DNA of 39,075 nucleotides. It comes from JBBECF01 sp040881945. GTDB lineage: Bacteria; Pseudomonadota; Alphaproteobacteria; Dongiales; Dongiaceae. The translations under genes and the position numbers were made by a program. The notes below the pieces were generated by a model. The model did not search any database. It was not told where the DNA came from and worked only from the letters and a program-made list of their open reading frames with translations. Each line of letters begins with the position of its first letter. The first letter of the stretch is position 1. Of this stretch, positions 20,394 to 27,954 are shown piece by piece. The stretch is from the NCBI GenBank assembly GCA_040881945.1, contig JBBECF010000054.1:1-39075 (forward strand), written 5' to 3'.

Positions 20394-21194
20394 ATGTCGG
20401 AACGGGACAAGTTCGCCGTACTGCGCAGGACCGAGCGGGTCTGGGCCGTTGCCTCGATCCACGGCGAGGCGGCGCGGCTGGACGCGCTGCACCGGGGGCT
20501 CGAGACGCGTTTCACGACCGGCGATCGCCTGGTCTATCTCGGTAATCATCTCGGCCGCGGCGGCGCCGGCGGCGCCGCCGTCGACGCGCTGCTCGACTTC
20601 CGGCGCCGGCTGCTCGCCCGCCCCGCGATGTTCGCCTACGACATCGCCTACCTGCGCGGCAGCCAGGAGGAAATGTGGCAGAAGCTGCTGCAGCTCCAAT
20701 TCGCGCCCAACCCGCGCGAGGTGCTCGGCTGGATGCTCGATCAGGGCGTCGGCGCGACGCTCGCGGCCTATGGCGGCGACGTGCGGCAGGGTCAGACATG
20801 CGCCGGCGACGGCGCGCTCGCGTTGACCCGCTGGACCGTCGGGTTGCGCGCCGCCATGCAGGCGCGGCCCGGCCATTACGCGTTGATGAGCGCGCTGCGC
20901 CAGGCCGCCTATACGGACGACCAGGCGCTGCTGTTCGTCAACGCCGGGATCGATCCGGACCGCCCGCTGTCGGCGCAGAGCGATAGCCTGTGGTGGGGGG
21001 CGGCCGGGTTCGCCCGGCTCGACCACCCCTATGGCGAATTCCGGCGCGTCGTGCGCGGCTTCGACCGCGCCCATGCCGGCGTCCAGATCGGCGCCTACAC
21101 CGCCAGCCTCGACGCCGGTTGCGGCTTCGGCGGCCCGCTGGTCGCCGCCTGCTTCGACCTGGCCGGCGAGATCGTCGATCTGATCGAGGCCTGA
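20394..21194 (+). CDS. Metallophosphoesterase-fold protein lacking the metal-binding residues
   Basis: A 266-aa protein that follows the serine/threonine phosphatase (ApaH/PP1-like) layout throughout, but with every key position changed. The DxHG motif reads SIHG (21-24), GDxxDRG reads GNHLGRG (50-56), GNHE reads GSQE (89-92), and the HAG motif reads NAG (183-185). The distal GHT position reads GAYT. The surrounding family sequence is preserved, for example AVASIHGEAARLDALH and LLFVNAGIDPDRPL. I infer that it is not a catalytically active metallophosphatase and may be a binding or regulatory protein. The ATG at 20394 is used; an ATG at 20376 lies inside the hairpin. No good ribosome site is visible. 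Confidence 0.7.
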   Translation: MSERDKFAVLRRTERVWAVASIHGEAARLDALHRGLETRFTTGDRLVYLGNHLGRGGAGGAAVDALLDFRRRLLARPAMFAYDIAYLRGSQEEMWQKLLQLQFAPNPREVLGWMLDQGVGATLAAYGGDVRQGQTCAGDGALALTRWTVGLRAAMQARPGHYALMSALRQAAYTDDQALLFVNAGIDPDRPLSAQSDSLWWGAAGFARLDHPYGEFRRVVRGFDRAHAGVQIGAYTASLDAGCGFGGPLVAACFDLAGEIVDLIEA

Positions 21195-21207
21195 GAAGGG
21201 GGCGCCG

Positions 21208-22665
21208 TTATTCGGTCACGATCTTGACGCGCTGGCCGGGGACGAGCCGGTCGTTGGAACCGAGGCCGTTGAGCACGCGGAAGCGCTCCTCGCGGTAGTC
21301 CTCGAAGGGCATGCGCTGGCCGAGGGTCGCCACCGTATCGCCGGGCTGCACCGTCACGACGCGCAGACGCTGCGGGCGCAGGCTCGCCGCCTCCGCGGCG
21401 CTCAGCCGGCGGAAGCTGTAGGTGGTGCGGCGCAGGTCGGTCGACAGCCGTTCGGTCAGCGCCGGCGGCGTCGCGAAGATGAACCGGAAAATGGTGTCGG
21501 CGTTGAAGCGGATGACCACCAGCCGCAGATCGAGCGGGCCGCGGTCGGTCTGCGCCCGGGTCCGCCCGGTCGCCGCCTCCAGGCCGTTGATGTCCAGGCC
21601 GGCGACCTCGTCGAGCGCCGCGTTGCGGGCCCATTCGAAACGGAGATAGTCGATCATCCCGGCGCGGCTCCGGTTCGGCGCGGCGTCGAAGATGATGGCC
21701 GCGTCGTCGGGCCCGCGGGCGACGACGCGCTTGGCGCTGTTGTGCAGGCGGAACCCGGGCGGCACCTCGAAGGCGAAGCGCTGCGCCGGGTGGAGGAAGC
21801 TGCGGCCGCGCACGAGGCCCTCGTCCGGGTCGTCGCCGAAGAGCATGCCGTCGATCTTGTCGAGATAGATGTCGCGCGCCACCAGCGGGTCGGCGACCGG
21901 CGCCGCGCCGGCCGCCAGGATCGCGCGCTCGACCCGGTCGGCGGTGCGCGGGTGGGTCGACATGATGTCGTAGGCGTCGGCCGCCTCCGGGCGTCCGGCC
22001 AACTCGGCGTCGAGGCGGCTCGAGGCCTGCATCCGTTCGAGGAAGCTCGACATCGCGCCCGTGTCGTAGGTCGCGCGCGACAAATAGCGCACGCCGAGCG
22101 TGTCGGCCTCGAACTCCTGGTCGCGGGAATAGCTCTGCAGGTAGACGGCGGCGCCGGCGCCGGCGAGGTCGACCAGCGCGCCGCTGCCGGTGGCGAGGCC
22201 GAGACCGACCAGGCCGATCTGCGCCAGCACCGCCTGGCTGTAGCGCTGCGCCGAATGGCGCGCCGCGACGTGGCCGATCTCGTGCGCCACCACGCCGGCC
22301 AGCTCGGCCTCGTTGTCGGCGAGCGCCACCAGGCCGCGCGTGACATAGACGTAGCCGCCCGGCAGCGCGAAGGCGTTGACGATCGGCGAATCGATGACGG
22401 TGAAGGTGAAGCCCCGGTTCGGCTGCTCGGCGGTGCTGGCGAGAAAGCCGCCGATGCTGGCGACGTAGCGCGCGATCGCCGGGTCGTCGTAGGCGCCGCC
22501 GAATTCCTCCAGGATCTTGGGGTGGGTCTCGCGGCCGATCCGGATCTCGTCGGCCTCGGACATGAAGGCGGTGAAGCTCTGCTCGCCGGTCGCCGGGTTG
22601 ATCGTGCAGCCGGACGCCGCCAGGGCCAGCGCCAGGAGCGCCGCCGCCGGGAAAAACCGTGTCAT
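21208..22665 (-). CDS. M48 family metalloprotease lipoprotein with C-terminal LysM domain
   Basis: A 485-aa protein. A lipoprotein signal peptide (MTRFFPAAALLALALAASGC) ends in a lipobox cysteine. The peptidase domain has VVAHEIGHVAARHSAQRY (the HExxH zinc site) and the third ligand region DQEFEADTLGVRYL. A C-terminal LysM-like segment (VQPGDTVATLGQRM ... LVPGQRVKIV) should bind peptidoglycan. It resembles BepA/LoiP-type periplasmic proteases that act in outer-membrane protein quality control. The start overlaps the stop of the upstream SNase-like gene as ATGA, so the two are co-translated. Confidence 0.9.
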   Translation of the reverse strand: MTRFFPAAALLALALAASGCTINPATGEQSFTAFMSEADEIRIGRETHPKILEEFGGAYDDPAIARYVASIGGFLASTAEQPNRGFTFTVIDSPIVNAFALPGGYVYVTRGLVALADNEAELAGVVAHEIGHVAARHSAQRYSQAVLAQIGLVGLGLATGSGALVDLAGAGAAVYLQSYSRDQEFEADTLGVRYLSRATYDTGAMSSFLERMQASSRLDAELAGRPEAADAYDIMSTHPRTADRVERAILAAGAAPVADPLVARDIYLDKIDGMLFGDDPDEGLVRGRSFLHPAQRFAFEVPPGFRLHNSAKRVVARGPDDAAIIFDAAPNRSRAGMIDYLRFEWARNAALDEVAGLDINGLEAATGRTRAQTDRGPLDLRLVVIRFNADTIFRFIFATPPALTERLSTDLRRTTYSFRRLSAAEAASLRPQRLRVVTVQPGDTVATLGQRMPFEDYREERFRVLNGLGSNDRLVPGQRVKIVTE

Positions 22666-23444
22666 TCGCTCAATACCTCGATCTGCTCGGGGTGGGTGAT
22701 CTCGATCATCGGACCGTTGAACGATTTTAGCCAGCCGCGGGCGCGCACGCGAAGTCCCGTATAGGACTCGACGGCGCGGCCTTCGGCCTCGAACAGGCGG
22801 CGGCTTTGCGGGTCGATGGCGAGCGTGAAGTCGCTGCGCCAGTCGGGCCCGAAATTGAGGTAGCCGCGCCCGCGCACGACGACGGCGCTCAAGACCCGGC
22901 CCTCGACGAGCTGGAAGCTGTCGGTCTCCGCGTCCGCTTCGTTGGGCGCGCGGACGCGGTAGAACGGGTCGGCCCAGATGCCGCGGCCGGCGTCGCGGGC
23001 GGCGCCTTCGAGCGCCAGCATTTCCGCCGCCAGCGCCCGGTTGTCGGCGAAGCTGTAGACGCGCGCCAGGCCGCGCGTCAGCAGCTCGCCCTGGACCCAG
23101 ACTCCGCCGGGGGCGAAGAGATGCGCAAGCCAGCGGCCGTGGCGGTCCATCCGGCGCCCGCCGAAGCCGAGCCCGACCGTGCGGCCGAGCGCGATCTCCG
23201 CGAGCGCCGCCTTGGCCTTGTCGGCGAGCGGCCAGGGGGCGAAGTCGGGCCGGCCGAGCGGCAGTTTCGGCGCCTGGATGCCGACCAGCCGCACCTGCCG
23301 CCCGTCGGCGAGGACGACGGTGTCGCCGTCGATGACCTCGGCGACGACCGCCTCGACCTCCGGCGCCAGGGCGTCGAAGGCGCCGGCGGCCGCCGGCGGC
23401 GCGGCCCCGGCGAGGAGGAGAAGGAGCAGCAGCGGCCGGACCAT
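22662..23444 (-). CDS. Thermonuclease (SNase)-like secreted protein
   Basis: A 260-aa protein with a signal peptide (MVRPLLLLLLLAGAAPPAAA). The staphylococcal nuclease-like beta barrel is recognisable: AEVIDGDTVVLADGRQVRLV, then DRHGRWLAHLF and GELLTRGLARVYSF. In the loop where active enzymes have an Asp-x-Pro-Glu stretch, this protein reads QAPK, so the calcium-binding Asp and the catalytic Glu appear to be replaced, while both arginines are kept. Nuclease activity is therefore doubtful. The C-terminal 100 residues are a further beta-rich segment of unknown role. The start at 23444 gives the signal peptide. It is coupled to the M48 protease downstream. Confidence 0.75.
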   Translation of the reverse strand: MVRPLLLLLLLAGAAPPAAAGAFDALAPEVEAVVAEVIDGDTVVLADGRQVRLVGIQAPKLPLGRPDFAPWPLADKAKAALAEIALGRTVGLGFGGRRMDRHGRWLAHLFAPGGVWVQGELLTRGLARVYSFADNRALAAEMLALEGAARDAGRGIWADPFYRVRAPNEADAETDSFQLVEGRVLSAVVVRGRGYLNFGPDWRSDFTLAIDPQSRRLFEAEGRAVESYTGLRVRARGWLKSFNGPMIEITHPEQIEVLSE

Positions 23445-23494
23445 GCGCCGTAGTATACAGGGCGGCGGCACGGGCGGAGGGGGGCGACGAGATC

Positions 23495-24445
23495 ATGGCA
23501 CGCAGCGAGTTCTATGCGGCGATCGAGCCCTATGAGAGCGGCCTGCTGCCGCTCGACGGGCCGCACCGGATGTATTGGGAGCAAAGCGGCAACCCGAAGG
23601 GCGCGCCGGTCGTGTTCCTGCACGGCGGCCCCGGGGCGGGGGCGAGCGCGGTGCACCGCCGCTTCTTCGATCCGGCGCATTACCGCGCCGTCATCTTCGA
23701 CCAGCGCGGCGCCGGCCGCTCGACGCCCTTGGGCGAGCTCGCCGACAACACGACGCCGCATCTGGTCGCCGATATCGAGCGGCTGCGGACGCATCTCGGC
23801 ATCGAGCGCTGGATCGTGTTCGGCGGCTCGTGGGGCTCGACCCTGGCGCTCGCCTATGCCGAGGCGCATCCGGGCCGCGTGCGCGCCCTGGCGCTGCGCG
23901 GCATCTTCCTCTGCCGCAGACGCGAGATCGACTGGTTCCTCTACGGCATGCGCGCCTTCGCGCCCGAGGCGTGGCGGACGTTCGCGGAGTTCCTGCCGGC
24001 GGCCGAGCGCGGCGACCTGCTTGCCGCATACCATCGCCGCCTGGTCGACCCCGACCCGGCCGTGCACATGCCGGCGGCGCGCGCCTGGAGCGTCTATGAG
24101 GGCACCTGCTGCACGCTGCTGCCCAGCCCGGATACGGTGCAGAGCTTCGCCGAGGACCGCATGGCGCTCGGCCTCGCCCGCATGGAGGCGCATTACTTCA
24201 AGAACGACATCTTCCTGCCGGAGAACGCGCTGCTCGCGAACGTCGGGCGCATCCGCCAGATCCCGGCGGCGATCGTGCAGGGGCGCTACGACCTGGTCTG
24301 CCCGATCGTCACCGCCGACGAGCTGGCCCGCGCCTGGCCCGAGGCGGACTACACGATCGTCCCCGACGCCGGCCATTCGGCCCTCGAGCCCGGCATCCGC
24401 GCCGCCCTGATCGCCACGATGGAGAAGTTCAAGGCGCTCGACTGA
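23495..24445 (+). CDS. pip: Prolyl aminopeptidase (S33 family)
   Basis: A 316-aa cytoplasmic alpha/beta-hydrolase peptidase that removes N-terminal proline. It shows the full family signature set: YWEQSGNPKGAPVVFLHGGPG (oxyanion HGGPG), FDQRGAGRSTP, the nucleophile in VFGGSWGSTLALAYA, the acid in GRYDLVCP, and the histidine in PDAGHSALEPG. Length matches the family. It is divergent from the SNase-like/M48 pair and is the last core gene before the tRNA-Arg and the accessory region. Confidence 0.93.
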   Translation: MARSEFYAAIEPYESGLLPLDGPHRMYWEQSGNPKGAPVVFLHGGPGAGASAVHRRFFDPAHYRAVIFDQRGAGRSTPLGELADNTTPHLVADIERLRTHLGIERWIVFGGSWGSTLALAYAEAHPGRVRALALRGIFLCRRREIDWFLYGMRAFAPEAWRTFAEFLPAAERGDLLAAYHRRLVDPDPAVHMPAARAWSVYEGTCCTLLPSPDTVQSFAEDRMALGLARMEAHYFKNDIFLPENALLANVGRIRQIPAAIVQGRYDLVCPIVTADELARAWPEADYTIVPDAGHSALEPGIRAALIATMEKFKALD

Positions 24446-24575
24446 GCGGCGCGGCCCGGTCGCCGGGGGGACGATTCGCAAATTTTACGTTCAACCCCAT
24501 GCACCCTGGATTTCCGCCCCGCCGACGCCCCTTGTCGCCGATGGGCGAGGCGTCTGCTATAAGGTCCGTCGGATT

Positions 24576-24652
24576 GCGCCCGTAGCTCAGCAGGATAGAG
24601 CACAGGATTCCTAATCCTGGGGTCGTGGGTTCGAATCCCGCCGGGCGCGCCA
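24576..24652 (+). tRNA. tRNA-Arg (CCT anticodon)
   Basis: A 77-nt cloverleaf with encoded CCA. The acceptor GCGCCCG pairs with CGGGCGC, discriminator G. The anticodon stem is CAGGA/TCCTG with loop TTCCTAA, giving anticodon CCT for AGG codons. TATAAG at 24558-24563 is a likely -10 box. Arginine tRNA genes are frequent integration sites, and the accessory region with atypical composition begins right after this gene. Confidence 0.95.
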
Positions 24653-25084
24653 AACTCCGCCGAATCTACGATTTCCTGCACGCAGCCACGCCAGACCACG
24701 ACGGCAGAAATTCGTTGTCGTAGGAGGGGTGGTGTTCGGTGGCCCTCGGCGTTCGCATCGGTGCATTGCTCTTCGGTGGACAATGCGTAGACCGCAAACC
24801 AGCGCCTAACGCAGTTATCCGTCCTATGTGCCCCAGGTGCGGTCGAGCGCGGCCGGAAAGGGCGGAAGGCACGATCACCATTTGAAGGATGCTTGGCACG
24901 AACTGTCATGGACTTCATCGACCAAGAAACTTCCGTGCCCCTTAGTCCCGCGTAACCAATTCTATACCCGCAGATACCCGATAGCCACGCGCGAGCCCCG
25001 AATCCTCGTATGCTGGCGGCAGAGGGGTTAGTCCGTCCCTCAGAAACGAGGTGGAAAATCGGGTCTAATCGGGTATTATTGGGT
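24653..25084. other. Non-coding stretch between tRNA-Arg and the fic operon
   Basis: About 430 bp without a credible gene on either strand and without a recognisable integrase. It contains two ATACCCG repeats at 24964-24980 and ends in the tandem repeat array before fic. Composition shifts to lower GC within this stretch, so it probably contains the left boundary of transferred DNA. Confidence 0.6.
24964..24980 (-). promoter_or_regulatory. Upstream pair of CGGGTAT boxes (minus orientation)
   Basis: ATACCCG occurs at 24964-24970 and again at 24974-24980, i.e. CGGGTAT on the minus strand, spaced exactly 10 bp. It is the reverse-orientation counterpart of the boxes before the fic start and may be part of the same operator. 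Confidence 0.45.
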
Positions 25085-25098
25085 ATGAAATCGGATAT
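25057..25098 (+). promoter_or_regulatory. Phased repeat array overlapping the fic start (putative operator)
   Basis: Consecutive units AATCGGGTCT (25057-25066), AATCGGGTAT (25067-25076), TATTGGGTAT (25077-25086) and, after a 2-bp shift, AATCGGATAT (25089-25098). The spacing is one helical turn, and the array covers the ATG at 25085. It replaces a visible ribosome binding site. A DNA-binding protein occupying it would block initiation of the whole operon; the winged-helix domain of the Fic protein is the obvious candidate (inference). Confidence 0.55.
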
Positions 25099-26170
25099 GA
25101 GGGCGCCCCCGGCCATGAGGGAGCCCAAGATCGCATTCGGCCCCGACCTCGTGAAGCTCATCGCCGAAATCGATGAGTTCAAAGGGAGGTGGGAGGCTCT
25201 TAAAACACTCTCGCCGGACCGCCTCAGCGCACTCCGCAAGGTGGCGACCATCGAGAGCGTCGGCTCCTCTACGCGCATTGAGGGGGCGAAGCTATCGGAC
25301 GCCGAGGTCGAGGACCTGCTCTCGCGGGCGATCTCCATCAAGTCCTTCAAGACGCGTGATGAGCAGGAAGTGGCCGGATACGCCGAGGCGATGGACCTCG
25401 TGTTCGAAGCCTACGCCGACATGCGTATCACCGAGAACCATATCCGCCAACTACACCAGACCTTGCTGCGTCACAGCGACAAGGATGCGCGCCATCGCGG
25501 CTCCTATAAGACGCTCTCCAACAATGTCGTGGCGCTCGATGCGGACGGGCGGGAGATCGGCGTCGTGTTCGAGACGACCTCGCCTTTCGACACGCCGCGC
25601 GAGATGGAGGCGCTCGTCGCCTGGACGCGCAAAGCGCTGGATGAGGAAGCACTGCACCCTCTCCTTGTCATCGCCGTCTTCATCGCGACGTTTCTCGCGA
25701 TCCATCCTTTTCAGGATGGAAATGGGCGGCTCTCGCGCGTGCTCACCGCACTCCTCTTGCTGCGAACAGCCTACGCTTATGTGCCGTACGCCTCGCTGGA
25801 GCGCGTGATCGAGGAAAACAAAGACCTGTACTACAAGGCGCTCCGGCGCACGCAGACGACGCTCAAGAGCGAAACGCCGGATTGGGAGCCGTGGGTTGGC
25901 TTTTTCCTGCGCTGTCTCAAGAAGCAGAAGGATAGCCTTACGGCACGATTAGACCGTGAGCGGATCGCTCAGGGCAGCGAGGCCGATTTGCCAGAGCTGT
26001 CGCTCCAGGTCCTCAAAGCGCTGCGGGCGAAAGAGCGCCTGACGATCGCGCAGCTTGCATCAATCACCGGCGCAAATCGGAACACGCTAAAAGTGCGTCT
26101 GCGCGAGCTGGTCGCAGATGGGCGCGTGCGGCAGCACGGCAAGGCGCGCGCCACATGGTATTCGCTATGA
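25085..26170 (+). CDS. Fic family protein with N-terminal inhibitory motif and C-terminal winged helix
   Basis: A 361-aa Fic (fido) protein. The active site is HPFQDGNGR (residues 207-215), a complete HPFx[D/E]GNGR motif, so transfer of AMP from ATP (or a related reaction) to a protein hydroxyl is plausible. An N-terminal inhibitory helix is visible as STRIEG (62-67), matching [S/T]xxxE[G/N], the mark of class II autoinhibited Fic enzymes. The C-terminal 50 residues (LTIAQLASITGANRNTLKVR) form a winged helix-turn-helix. The start is set by the end of the repeat array; a second in-frame ATG lies at 25097. The stop overlaps the SIR2-APAZ start as ATGA, making fic the first gene of the defence operon. 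The target is unknown. Confidence 0.85.
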   Translation: MKSDMRAPPAMREPKIAFGPDLVKLIAEIDEFKGRWEALKTLSPDRLSALRKVATIESVGSSTRIEGAKLSDAEVEDLLSRAISIKSFKTRDEQEVAGYAEAMDLVFEAYADMRITENHIRQLHQTLLRHSDKDARHRGSYKTLSNNVVALDADGREIGVVFETTSPFDTPREMEALVAWTRKALDEEALHPLLVIAVFIATFLAIHPFQDGNGRLSRVLTALLLLRTAYAYVPYASLERVIEENKDLYYKALRRTQTTLKSETPDWEPWVGFFLRCLKKQKDSLTARLDRERIAQGSEADLPELSLQVLKALRAKERLTIAQLASITGANRNTLKVRLRELVADGRVRQHGKARATWYSL

Positions 26171-27954
26171 GCGCCGAGCCGCCAACCATCGACCAGGCCC
26201 AACTCACGGGCATCATCTGCGAGCGGCCACAGAATTTTGCGTGGTTTCTGGGCGCGGGTGCGTCAAGAACCGCGGGGCTTCCGACTGCGACGGACATCAT
26301 CTGGGATTTGAAGCGGCGCTACTACTGCCAGCAGGAGAACGAGGACATTTCCCGGCAGGACGTGCAACTCGAAGCCGTGCGATCCAGCATTCAGTCCTAC
26401 ATGGCCTCGAAAGGCTTTCCGGCGGAATGGGCTCCCGAAGAATATTCAATCTACTTTGAAAAAATTTTCGGCGACGACAAGGAGCGACAGCGCCGGTATC
26501 TCGCGGGCATCCTCGCCGAGGACAAAGCCGCGCTCTCCGTTGGCAACCGTGTGCTCGGCGCGATGCTCTCTTCAGGTCTCAGCCGCGTCGCCTTCACCAC
26601 GAACTTCGACAGCATCGTGGAGAAGGCCGTCGCCGAGGTGAGCGGCAATTCCCTTTCCGCCTATCACATCGAGGGCTCGCGCTCGGCCGTCCGGGCCCTT
26701 AACAACGAGGAGTTTCCGTTCTACTGCAAGCTTCACGGCGACTTCCGCTATGATAGCGTGAAAAATCTCGCCGCAGACCTTGCCACCCAAAACGCCGAGC
26801 TCGCGCAGGCGCTCAAAATCGCGGCGAGCCGCTTTGGCTTCGTCGTCGTTGGATTCAGCGGCCGCGATGAGAGCGTGATGACCCTGTTCCGGGAAGCGAT
26901 CGATGCGCCCAATGTGTTCCCGCATGGATTCTATTGGACGGGCATCAAGGGCGTGCCGGTCGCTCCGGCGGTCGAGGAACTCTTAAGCGTCGCACGCGCC
27001 AAGGGCGTGAAGGCCGCATACGTCGCCATTGAAACATTCGATGCGCTGATGCTCCGCATATGGCGCAATCTTCCGGGCAAATCGCCTGAGCTGGATAAGA
27101 AGGTTCGCAAATTACAGGCGGCGAGCGTTTCGATCCCACTGCCGGGAGCAGGGACCGGCAAGCCGATCATGCGGCTCAACGCGCTCCCCCTTACCAGTCT
27201 GCCTGGCGAATGCCAGAGCCTCGCCTTCACGCGCGATAAGGAGTGGCGCGCGTTGCGGGATGCGCAGCGGGAATCGAAAGGCCGCCTGATCCTGACAAAG
27301 GCGGACACGGTTCTTGCCTGGGGAGCCGAGGCCGACATGCGCGAGTACTTCAAGGCGGACCTCAAGGCGCTCGCTCCTCTCGACATTGGCGACCGGCTAC
27401 TGACGCTGGATGATCATCTCTATCTCAAGGGCTTCCTTGAGGAGGCGCTGTGCGCCGCGATCATTCGCGGCAAGCCGTTATTGGCGCGAACACATGGCCA
27501 GAACGCCTTCATCATCGCGGACGCTCATGCGCAGGATCAGTCCACGTTTACGGCCCTCGCCCAGATCACCGGCAAGGTTCACGGCCAGATCGACGGATTG
27601 ATCGCGCCCACCGACGATCATCATCCTGATCCGGAGCGCGTTCGCTGGGCCGAAGCGCTGCGCGTATCTCTCGATCTGCGTGATGGAAAGTACTGGCTGA
27701 TTGTTGATCCCGATATCTGGATTTGGCCGAGCCGGGCGCGCCGCGTCGCGGACGAATTCATAGACAAGCGGCGGGACGATCGCTTCAACAAGAAATACAA
27801 TCAGCTCCTTGACGCCTGGGTTCGCCTGATTGTCGGCACCGATGCGCGAAACACCGAAGTCACCGTTTCGGCTTTCGCCTCGGGCAGCGCCGCCGAGAAT
27901 CCCTCCTTCTCCGTCGGCACGCGGACGGGCTTTTCGCAAAGGCTCGTATCATGA
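26167..27954 (+). CDS. SIR2-APAZ NADase subunit of a short pAgo (SPARSA-type) system
   Basis: A 595-aa protein. The N-terminal SIR2 domain has GAGAS (29-33), TTNFD (144-148), KLHGD (188-192) and GFSGRD (229-234). The Asn and His of these motifs are the expected NAD+-hydrolysing residues, and all are intact. After residue 290 or so comes a region of about 300 residues without enzyme motifs; in position and length it fits the APAZ domain, which in short pAgo systems replaces the N-PAZ lobe and binds the Argonaute. In characterised SPARSA systems, target recognition by the pAgo switches on NAD+ depletion and kills or arrests the cell. The gene overlaps fic upstream and the pAgo downstream, each as ATGA. 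Base composition is lower in GC than the core genes. A TIR-APAZ is excluded by the SIR2 motifs. Confidence 0.88.
   Translation: MSAEPPTIDQAQLTGIICERPQNFAWFLGAGASRTAGLPTATDIIWDLKRRYYCQQENEDISRQDVQLEAVRSSIQSYMASKGFPAEWAPEEYSIYFEKIFGDDKERQRRYLAGILAEDKAALSVGNRVLGAMLSSGLSRVAFTTNFDSIVEKAVAEVSGNSLSAYHIEGSRSAVRALNNEEFPFYCKLHGDFRYDSVKNLAADLATQNAELAQALKIAASRFGFVVVGFSGRDESVMTLFREAIDAPNVFPHGFYWTGIKGVPVAPAVEELLSVARAKGVKAAYVAIETFDALMLRIWRNLPGKSPELDKKVRKLQAASVSIPLPGAGTGKPIMRLNALPLTSLPGECQSLAFTRDKEWRALRDAQRESKGRLILTKADTVLAWGAEADMREYFKADLKALAPLDIGDRLLTLDDHLYLKGFLEEALCAAIIRGKPLLARTHGQNAFIIADAHAQDQSTFTALAQITGKVHGQIDGLIAPTDDHHPDPERVRWAEALRVSLDLRDGKYWLIVDPDIWIWPSRARRVADEFIDKRRDDRFNKKYNQLLDAWVRLIVGTDARNTEVTVSAFASGSAAENPSFSVGTRTGFSQRLVS

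Noticed and set aside
24653..25084. Possible integrase or recombinase between the tRNA-Arg and fic
   Set aside because: No frame of adequate length and no tyrosine or serine recombinase motif is visible.
25057..25098. The short repeats before fic as a CRISPR array
   Set aside because: Units of about 10 bp without spacers; no cas genes in the window.
24349..25350. Long minus-strand frames containing GGIRTHDPRIRNP or similar across the tRNA-Arg
   Set aside because: This is the typical false translation of a tRNA antisense strand; the rest lies opposite pip and fic and shows no domain.
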